This document shows positions 57,849 through 64,000 of a stretch of DNA of 64,000 nt, one piece after another. The stretch's first letter is position 1; every line of letters starts with the position of its first letter. The notes beneath the pieces are model-generated. The model saw nothing but the letters and a program-made list of their open reading frames with translations, did no database searches and had not been told where the DNA came from. The DNA is from Acinetobacter tandoii DSM 14970 = CIP 107469. Lineage in GTDB: Bacteria; Pseudomonadota; Gammaproteobacteria; Pseudomonadales; Moraxellaceae. A program made the translations under genes and the position numbers. The DNA is taken from assembly GCF_000400735.1 (NCBI RefSeq), contig NZ_KE007367.1, positions 197,146-261,145 on the forward strand. Direction: 5' to 3'.

Positions 57849-58467
57849 TTTGTTGCTCCTGCCGTATCTGTTGAATTAAGCGAAGTTGCATATCCACATA
57901 GTCGTATGCAATAGAACGTGCCAAATCACGATCAAATGCTTGATGACCACTTAAACTTCCACGTAACCACAATCCATCAATCAGTGCTGCTAACCCTTTA
58001 GCGGCTTGGCTGGCCTGTGACTTTGGCATGAGTTGCAAAAAATGAAACTTCAAATTCGAATAAAGACGTTGGTCATTGATTCGTTGCAGACGACCTAAGT
58101 CGGGTAGGTGCATACTGGCAGACCAAAAATCCAACCAAACCCGCATGGCGGTGTTGTTGACCTGACTGATGTCAAAGTTGGCATCAATAATGGCTTTGAG
58201 CAAATATTCTGGACTCGGCTGTGCAACCTGTGCTTTATAACTCGCCGTGGTTTCAGCCAAAACTTTGAGCATTTGTCGCATACAGCTGTGAATGAGACCT
58301 TGTTTATCGCCAAAATAATGACTCACAATGCCCGTAGAAAGCTGTGCTTTTTTCGCAATTTGAGCAATAGTGGTGTTGGATAAGCCCACTTCATAAATGA
58401 CTGCATAGGCAGCATTAATGATTTCTTCACGGCGCTCATGCTCAGGTTTTACTCTACGTTTATTCAT
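57841..58467 (-). CDS. betI: TetR-family choline-responsive repressor
   Basis: 208 aa from the ATG at 58467 ([20 protein letters not shown]); the frame reaches 58482 without a better start. N-terminal TetR HTH (about 16-60; [28 protein letters not shown]) is close to enterobacterial BetI. It represses the bet genes and is relieved by choline. First gene of betIBA and divergent from betT; its operator is the 38-bp palindrome at 58551. Confidence 0.95.
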   Translation of the reverse strand: MNKRRVKPEHERREEIINAAYAVIYEVGLSNTTIAQIAKKAQLSTGIVSHYFGDKQGLIHSCMRQMLKVLAETTASYKAQVAQPSPEYLLKAIIDANFDISQVNNTAMRVWLDFWSASMHLPDLGRLQRINDQRLYSNLKFHFLQLMPKSQASQAAKGLAALIDGLWLRGSLSGHQAFDRDLARSIAYDYVDMQLRLIQQIRQEQQNE

Positions 58468-58550
58468 GATAATCCAGAACAATTTGCCTTAAATTTAAAG
58501 GCGTTAGATTCAATAATTTACATGGAAATCATCATAGCATTTTTTTATGA

Positions 58551-58588
58551 TACTTTTAATTGATTGAACGTTCAATCAATTAAAAGTA
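58551..58588. promoter_or_regulatory. BetI operator: 38-bp perfect palindrome
   Basis: A perfect inverted repeat with centre TTGATTGAACGTTCAATCAA, extended by nine further matched bases on each side. Lies 84 bp upstream of betI and 417 bp upstream of betT. It matches the sequence type bound by BetI between betI and betT in E. coli. Confidence 0.85.
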
Positions 58589-58929
58589 CACTGTTGTTTA
58601 AATTCACAGCAAAAGTTGCTCATCTGACCGTTGTATATTTGGATAAATTTATATTTATCAGCTAGATATTTAACTTGAGTCACTTTGTTTTTGTTTTGTT
58701 TAAAATTTAAACGGATTACGGTTTTATACTTTTTTCGAGTTGAGAAAGCTCATATAGTCATGTTGAAGGGAGATCTACAAGATTCCAATCGGAATATCGA
58801 TGAACAAGGGTGGGCTCACATTTTAAGCCTGTGTAGCCAATGCACCTCATAAATGATTTAGACCGTTATTCAGGTTTAAAGAAGATAGCGTTTTTATTGT
58901 TGATAAAAATACTGTCGTTTTCGTTAGTC

Positions 58930-58964
58930 GATTTTTAAGCTCTCGACTACGAGAAGTTTAAAAA
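58930..58964 (+). promoter_or_regulatory. Hairpin in the betT 5' leader
   Basis: ATTTTTAAGCTCTCG pairs with CGAGAAGTTTAAAAAT (one bulged base) around a 4-nt loop, 41-75 nt before the betT start. Could be an attenuator or protective leader stem. Confidence 0.4.
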
Positions 58965-59004
58965 TTGGCTTTTGTCTTTTTTTATTTACTTTCTTGAGGA
59001 TTGT

Positions 59005-61065
59005 ATGGCAACAGATAATCCAAGAGCAGTTGATGATCAAACATTAGCGCCTAAAGACCGTTTAAATGGTGTGGTCTTTTATATTTCAGCTCTCATTATT
59101 TTAATTTTTTCTATTACCACCATTTTATTTAATGACTTTGCCAATCAAACCTTAAATATGGTTTTGGCGTGGGTGAGTTCAACCTTTAGCTGGTATTACT
59201 TACTCGCAGCGACCTTGTATATGGTGTTTGTGATTTTTATTGCCTGTTCACGTTATGGCGATATTAAACTCGGCCCCAAACATTCCAAGCCTGAATTTAG
59301 CCTTTTAAGTTGGTCTGCAATGCTGTTTTCAGCTGGCATCGGCATCGATTTGATGTTCTTCTCAGTGGCAGAACCTTTATCCCACTATATGCACCCACCT
59401 GTAGGTGAAGGGCAGACCTTTGAAGCGGCCCGTCAAGGTATGGTCTGGACTTTGTTTCATTACGGCTTAACTGGCTGGTGTATGTATGCCTTAATTGGCA
59501 TGGCATTGGGCTATTTTAGTTATCGTTATAATTTACCCCTCACTATTCGTTCAGCACTCTATCCAATCTTTGGCAAAAAGATTCATGGCCCAATTGGTCA
59601 CAGTGTCGATACCGCTGCGGTGATCGGGACGATTTTTGGTATTGCCACGACCTGTGGGATTGGGGTGGTACAGTTGAACTATGGTTTGCATGTGCTGTTC
59701 GATTTACCCGAAAACCTCTGGATGCAAGCTGCCTTAATTGGAGTTGCGGTTGTGATGACGATTATCTCTGTCACATCAGGGGTAAATAAAGGACTACGTG
59801 TTCTCTCCGAGATCAATATTTATGTTTCTGTCGGTTTGATGCTGTTTATTTTGTTTTTAGGTAATACTGAATTTCTACTGAATGCTTTTGTACAAAATAT
59901 TGGGGACTATATTAATCGCTTTCCAAGCATGACCTTGGAAAGCTTTGCCTTTCAACAACCGAAAGAATGGATGAACAGTTGGACTTTGTTCTTTTGGGCA
60001 TGGTGGGTGGCGTGGTCGCCCTTTGTAGGTTTGTTTTTAGCACGTATTTCGCGTGGACGAACCATTCGTGAGTTTGTCAGTGGAACCCTGATTATTCCTT
60101 TATTTTTCACCCTCACGTGGTTATCAATATTTGGAAATAGTGCGCTACATAGTGTGATTTTTGATGGCAATTTAGCCCTTGCCCAGAGTGTGATTGCCAA
60201 CCCAGCACACGGTTTTTATGACTTGCTGGCACAGTATCCGTGGTTTCCCTTTATTGTAGGGGTAGCTACCATTACTGGCTTGCTGTTTTATGTGACCTCA
60301 GCGGACTCAGGTGCACTGGTATTGGGTAATTTCACCACTCAATTTACCAATGTCGATCATGATGCACCACGCTGGTTAAGCGTGTTTTGGGCAGTGGCGA
60401 TTGGTTTATTGACCCTTGCCATGTTGATGACTAATGGGATTACTGCGCTGCAAAATGCCACCATTATTATGGGGTTACCGTTTAGTTTTGTCATGTTCTT
60501 GGTGATGGCGGGTTTATACAAATCGTTAAGACTTGAAGATTATCGACAAGCCAGTAGTAGCTTAAATGCAGCACCTGTGGTAGGAAATGTTGACATTCTC
60601 AACTGGAAAAAGCGTTTGTCTCGGGTTATGCATCACCCTGGAACAACCGATACTCGGCGTATGCTTGATGACATTTGTCGACCCGCGGTGATGGCGGTTG
60701 CAGAGGAAATGCAAAAACGGGGTATCAACATCAGTGTTCAAGAGAGTGCGTTAGAAGAAGATCCAAATCTGTATCATTTAGATTTGATGATTCATTTGGA
60801 AGAAGAACAAAACTTTGTCTATCAAATTTGGCCTGTACGTTATATCGCACCGACCTTTAGTGAACGCGGCAAACTGGGTAAACGGTTTTATTACCGTCTC
60901 GAAACCTATTTGTATGAAGGTTCTCAAGGCAACGACCTTGTTGGTTATACCAAAGAGCAAGTGATTAATGATGTGCTAGATCGTTATGAACGCCATATGA
61001 CCTTCTTACATATCAATCGAATTAGTCCGGGGAATCGTCCCTTATTTCCAGACCCTCAAGGATAA
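59005..61065 (+). CDS. betT: High-affinity choline transporter (BCCT family)
   Basis: 686 aa from the ATG at 59005 (MATDNPRAVDDQTL), with GAGG 6 nt upstream; an earlier start at 58972 is unsupported. Twelve membrane segments; the BCCT signature region includes FFWAWWVAWSPFVGLFLARISRGRTIREF. The long C-terminal cytoplasmic part (about residues 510-686) is typical of osmotically regulated BetT. Energised by a cation gradient. Supplies choline to BetA and BetB. Confidence 0.96.
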   Translation: MATDNPRAVDDQTLAPKDRLNGVVFYISALIILIFSITTILFNDFANQTLNMVLAWVSSTFSWYYLLAATLYMVFVIFIACSRYGDIKLGPKHSKPEFSLLSWSAMLFSAGIGIDLMFFSVAEPLSHYMHPPVGEGQTFEAARQGMVWTLFHYGLTGWCMYALIGMALGYFSYRYNLPLTIRSALYPIFGKKIHGPIGHSVDTAAVIGTIFGIATTCGIGVVQLNYGLHVLFDLPENLWMQAALIGVAVVMTIISVTSGVNKGLRVLSEINIYVSVGLMLFILFLGNTEFLLNAFVQNIGDYINRFPSMTLESFAFQQPKEWMNSWTLFFWAWWVAWSPFVGLFLARISRGRTIREFVSGTLIIPLFFTLTWLSIFGNSALHSVIFDGNLALAQSVIANPAHGFYDLLAQYPWFPFIVGVATITGLLFYVTSADSGALVLGNFTTQFTNVDHDAPRWLSVFWAVAIGLLTLAMLMTNGITALQNATIIMGLPFSFVMFLVMAGLYKSLRLEDYRQASSSLNAAPVVGNVDILNWKKRLSRVMHHPGTTDTRRMLDDICRPAVMAVAEEMQKRGINISVQESALEEDPNLYHLDLMIHLEEEQNFVYQIWPVRYIAPTFSERGKLGKRFYYRLETYLYEGSQGNDLVGYTKEQVINDVLDRYERHMTFLHINRISPGNRPLFPDPQG

Positions 61066-61077
61066 TTAGGAGGAGCC

Positions 61078-61692
61078 ATGTTGACCTCATATTTACATGC
61101 TTTCGCTTTGTTTTTCTCATTGCTCAATCCGTTCCTGATGAGCATTTACATGATAGGCATGATTCGTAACTCCGAAGCTAAAGTGTTTAATAAAGCCTTG
61201 ATTCAGGGGTGCCTCATTGCTTTTGTGGTATTTGTCCTGTTTGCATGGGGTGGAGAAACGATTTTCAGCAAATATTTGAATGTACGTTTTGAGGCATTTA
61301 AAATTTTTGGTGGACTGATTTTCTTGGTGATTGGCTATCGCTATGTGTTTCAGGGGGCAGATACTATTGGCGAAATGCGTGGTGCACCTGAACATCTAGC
61401 AGGAACGATTGCCATGCCTTTTATGATTGGACCGGGGACTATTAGTGCGGCGGTGGTGACCGGTATATCCCTACCAATTGGCGGTGCAGCCATGATTATT
61501 TTTTTGACTTTGGCGTTGACCTGCGTGTTGATGATTTTAATGAAATTTGCGCATGATCATTTGCGCTATAAGCACGCCAAATACATTGACCGTTATGTCG
61601 ACATCGTTGGACGACTGTCTGCTTTATTGATTGGTACGATTGCGGTCGATATGATTATTAATGGTATTTTGGGTGTTATATCGGAAATGTAA
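61078..61692 (+). CDS. MarC family inner-membrane protein
   Basis: 204 aa with six membrane segments. FFSLLNPFLMSIYMIGM, AFKIFGGLIFLVIGYRYVF and AMPFMIGPGTISAAVV are conserved MarC/UPF0056 blocks. Starts 12 bp after betT with AGGAGG, so it is co-transcribed with betT; a link with osmoadaptation is suggested by position only, since MarC function is unknown. Confidence 0.85.
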   Translation: MLTSYLHAFALFFSLLNPFLMSIYMIGMIRNSEAKVFNKALIQGCLIAFVVFVLFAWGGETIFSKYLNVRFEAFKIFGGLIFLVIGYRYVFQGADTIGEMRGAPEHLAGTIAMPFMIGPGTISAAVVTGISLPIGGAAMIIFLTLALTCVLMILMKFAHDHLRYKHAKYIDRYVDIVGRLSALLIGTIAVDMIINGILGVISEM

Positions 61693-61706
61693 TAGGGTTC
61701 CAAATC

Positions 61707-61735
61707 AAAAACCGAATGTTAATCATTCGGTTTTT
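61707..61735 (+). terminator. Terminator of betT-marC
   Basis: AAAAACCGAATG / CATTCGGTTTTT with 5-nt loop and T-run. Confidence 0.9.
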
Positions 61736-61783
61736 TATGCCAGAAAAATGATTGTAATTTAAAAATATAATTTGATTCTTGGA

Positions 61784-62605
61784 TTAAGAAGCCAATCTTT
61801 CAATAATTTGATCGAGTTTTCTGTCAAGTTGCTTACGATAAACATTAGGCAACAAGGATGAAATTTTTGTTAGGATACGAGTCTGTACACTAGGAATAAT
61901 CATAAATTTATTTGAAAGAATACCTTGATAAATTTCTTTACATGCAGTGTGAACAGACATACTTCCCCCTAATTGTTTTAATGCAGCTGTAATAGGTGAG
62001 CCGTTCTTGTGTTCTTCAGTCACAAGCGGCGTGTCTACTTCTGGTGGACAAACCACCGCTACATCAATTTTTTGGTTGCGTAATTCCATACGAAGGACTT
62101 CAGCTAAACCAACCACACCAAATTTAGATGCACAATAACCAGCATAGCCATAGCAACCAACCAAACCAGCAGCAGAGGCAATAAACACAATCTTCGGGCG
62201 TTTACCTTGCTGAACTTTTTGTTTTAAATGCGGTAAAGCAGCATGAGCGACATTACGACTGCCAACGAGGTTAATCTGAATTTGGCGTTCAAACTCTTGC
62301 GAAGTCATATCATCGAAACTCTTTGCAATGCTGATTCCTGCTGAGTTAATTAGAAGATCAGGTGTTCCAAATGTAGCACTTGCTTGCGCAAATTGTTCGT
62401 TCAAGCTGCTTTCATTCTGCACATCGACTTCAAATCCATTAACTGTTGATGAAATCTCGCTAAGTTCTTTAACTGCTTGCTGAATGCCTACATGCGCAAA
62501 AATACAGACTTGGTATTGGTCTTTGAGTAAACGTTTAGTGAGCTCCAAACCAATACCACTACTGCCACCAGTAACCCATGCTGTTTTAGATATCTTTTTT
62601 TTCAT
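61784..62605 (-). CDS. Short-chain dehydrogenase/reductase
   Basis: 273 aa. NAD(P)-binding TGGSSGIGLELTKRL near residue 12, NSAGIS (NNAG-type) near 87, catalytic Ser in FIASAAGLVG, Tyr-x3-Lys in GYCASKFGVVG (YAGYCASK). A basic C-terminal tail with a hydrophobic stretch. It resembles 3-ketodihydrosphingosine-reductase-like SDRs of the classical subfamily; the substrate is unknown and probably a lipid-like ketone. Monocistronic. Confidence 0.82.
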   Translation of the reverse strand: MKKKISKTAWVTGGSSGIGLELTKRLLKDQYQVCIFAHVGIQQAVKELSEISSTVNGFEVDVQNESSLNEQFAQASATFGTPDLLINSAGISIAKSFDDMTSQEFERQIQINLVGSRNVAHAALPHLKQKVQQGKRPKIVFIASAAGLVGCYGYAGYCASKFGVVGLAEVLRMELRNQKIDVAVVCPPEVDTPLVTEEHKNGSPITAALKQLGGSMSVHTACKEIYQGILSNKFMIIPSVQTRILTKISSLLPNVYRKQLDRKLDQIIERLAS

Positions 62606-63016
62606 TACACTATCCTTAGAAATATTCTATTTAATGAGGAAACCTAACTTTTTCTTTATGTTTTATACGTAACTATAGGACTTTAATTGAAATCGAATTT
62701 TTAGTCATTGAAGAATAGATGAATGTGCAAAATTGACATTATTCAGTACATGGCGCTATGTAGAGATAACTCTTGGGTTATGAAATATATTTCTGTTTGA
62801 GATTTTGCCAATAAAATGGCTGTATGCATGTTGGGAAAATTGATGCTAGTTCTTTAATTTTCCAAGGCTAATTTAGTAAGAGACGAGTAGATGTTGGTTG
62901 AATGTATAGAATGGCTTCTAGCGTAATCCAATAGAAATTAGCTGTAAGATGTAGATTTTAAGCTTAAGAATTAAAAATGAAATTCCGTTTTATGATCTTC
63001 ACTTAACCTGAAAGAT
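62606..63016. other. Intergenic region without recognised features
   Basis: 411 bp, A/T-rich, containing the SDR promoter. No gene, repeat or RNA seen. Confidence 0.4.
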
Positions 63017-63050
63017 CTGCTGGCTACCGATTTAGCAAAATAGCCAGCAG
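63017..63050 (-). terminator. Terminator of the acyl-CoA synthetase gene
   Basis: CTGCTGGCTA / TAGCCAGCAG, perfect 10-bp arms with a 14-nt loop, 9 bp past the stop. Confidence 0.6.
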
Positions 63051-63058
63051 GTTTTGTA

Positions 63059-64000
63059 TTATGCAAGTGCACTATTGAGTAGAACATCACTAAACTTTGC
63101 GCGTAGTTCTGCTTTTACGATTTTACCTGTACCATTTATCGGAAGTGCGTCAACAAAAATTACAGCATCAGGAATTTGCCAATGAGCAATCTTGTTTTCA
63201 AAATATGCACGTACATCGTCTTCGGTTAATGCTGAGTTTTCTTGTTTTACTGCAATTAGAACTGGACGTTCATCCCATTTTGGATGACGCGCAGCAATCG
63301 CGGCAGCCATCCGAATTTCTGGATGACCAACAGCAATATTTTCGATTTCTACAGAGGATATCCATTCACCACCAGATTTAATTAAATCTTTAGCACGGTC
63401 ACAAATGGTCATGTAACCATCCGCATCAAGGGTTGCAATGTCACCTGTATCGAACCAACCATCGGAGGTGAGTACACTTTTTTCTTGATTAAAGTAATTT
63501 TCAACAATCCATGGACCTCGAATTTGTAAATTACCCTGAGTATGACCATCATTTGGCAATGCTGTTATGCTGTCGCCGTTCACAATACGTAACTCAACAC
63601 CAAATGGTGGACGACCCTGAGTTAAACGTAGTTTTTCAAACTCGTCTTCATTTAAAGCTAAATGTTTTGCTTTGGGTTGATTCGCTGTACCTAAAGGACT
63701 CGTTTCTGACATTCCCCAAGCATGAATGGTGTCACAAGCATAGTTGTTTTTGAAATCACGGATAATTGAAGGAGGGCATGCCGCACCTCCGACAACGTTA
63801 CGAGTCATACTTGCTAAGCTCGTTCCACGTTTTTTCGCAGCAGTGAGTAGACCTTGCCAAATTGTTGGAACGCCTAAAGCTACTGTAACGTTATATTCAT
63901 CAATTAAGCTTACTAGGCTATCACCATCTAAATTCGGCCCAGGAAGCACAATGGTACAACCGACCATTGCAGCAGCATAAGGGATACCCCATGCATTGAC
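63059..64000 (-). CDS. Fatty acyl-CoA synthetase (AMP-binding), N-terminus beyond window
   Basis: 314 codons, open through the right edge (HVNAWGIPYAAAMVG-type text up to base 64000), so roughly the first 40% is missing. ANL-superfamily motifs: WGMSETSPLGT (core motif), GWFDTGDIATLDADGYM, DRAKDLIKSGGEWISSVEIE (hinge) and GTGKIVKAELR with the C-terminal catalytic Lys. Closest in style to medium/long-chain fatty acid:CoA ligases (AlkK-like). Activates a fatty acid via an acyl-adenylate. Confidence 0.88.
   Translation of the reverse strand, partial: VNAWGIPYAAAMVGCTIVLPGPNLDGDSLVSLIDEYNVTVALGVPTIWQGLLTAAKKRGTSLASMTRNVVGGAACPPSIIRDFKNNYACDTIHAWGMSETSPLGTANQPKAKHLALNEDEFEKLRLTQGRPPFGVELRIVNGDSITALPNDGHTQGNLQIRGPWIVENYFNQEKSVLTSDGWFDTGDIATLDADGYMTICDRAKDLIKSGGEWISSVEIENIAVGHPEIRMAAAIAARHPKWDERPVLIAVKQENSALTEDDVRAYFENKIAHWQIPDAVIFVDALPINGTGKIVKAELRAKFSDVLLNSALA

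Larger units (their letters stand above)
58468..59004. promoter_or_regulatory. Divergent bet control region
   Basis: 537 bp with the promoters of betIBA and betT. It holds the BetI palindrome (58551-58588) and a hairpin in the betT leader (58930-58964). Confidence 0.7.

Overview
The window reads as an Acinetobacter chromosome segment (Moraxellaceae, Gammaproteobacteria). The support is low GC, A/T-ending codons, and a housekeeping set whose proteins and order look Acinetobacter-like: purT-glnD, an azlCD pair, Mn-type sodA, ychF, yebC, a membrane-anchored mqo and the betIBA/betT choline locus. The assignment comes from protein resemblance alone; no database search was possible.

Layout. 1-9.8 kb: housekeeping genes (glnD cut at the left edge, purT, azlCD, a small lipoprotein, a Crp/Fnr regulator, a DUF962 protein, sodA under a near-perfect Fur box, ychF). 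9.9-17.2 kb: one long minus-strand operon that looks like organosulfur scavenging: two SfnB-type acyl-CoA-dehydrogenase-fold oxidoreductases, a DszA/NtaA-type FMN monooxygenase, two tandem MetQ-like binding proteins, then metN and metI. 17.5-21 kb: GST, Lrp/AsnC regulator, yebC, a PlsC-type acyltransferase and a 37-aa membrane peptide. 21.2-27.8 kb: an amine/polyamine-type catabolic cluster (FAD oxidoreductase, two APC permeases, divergent aldehyde dehydrogenase). The divergent promoter region carries an inverted duplication of a gene leader and an ATGTAA repeat array. 27.8-29.2 kb: two small secreted proteins.

29.4-45.4 kb is accessory DNA. A relic tyrosine integrase, with Phe where the catalytic Tyr is expected, lies beside a tRNA(CAU) gene. 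That tRNA is the left junction of a 14.5-kb island whose right junction is a displaced tRNA 3' half at 45292-45340. The island's own integrase (43898-45142) is just inside the right junction, and GTAAGC sites phased every 11 bp are found at both ends. Inside are an IS66 remnant split by a group II intron remnant, an unknown 295-aa gene divergent from an AlpA-like HTH gene, two very large translationally coupled proteins (about 749 and 1140 aa) related to tyrosine recombinases, several unknown small genes, a truncated metallophosphoesterase, an IS21-family element with a nonsense mutation in istA, and an IS481-type transposase remnant. The AlpA-like/749-aa/1140-aa module is the best candidate for a poorly described system.

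45.7-64 kb returns to chromosomal genes: a HEAT-repeat membrane protein, a TonB-dependent siderophore receptor with a signalling domain, small unknown genes, an MFS exporter, mqo, the betA-betB-betI operon divergent from betT-marC across a 38-bp perfect palindrome, an SDR reductase and an acyl-CoA synthetase cut by the right edge.
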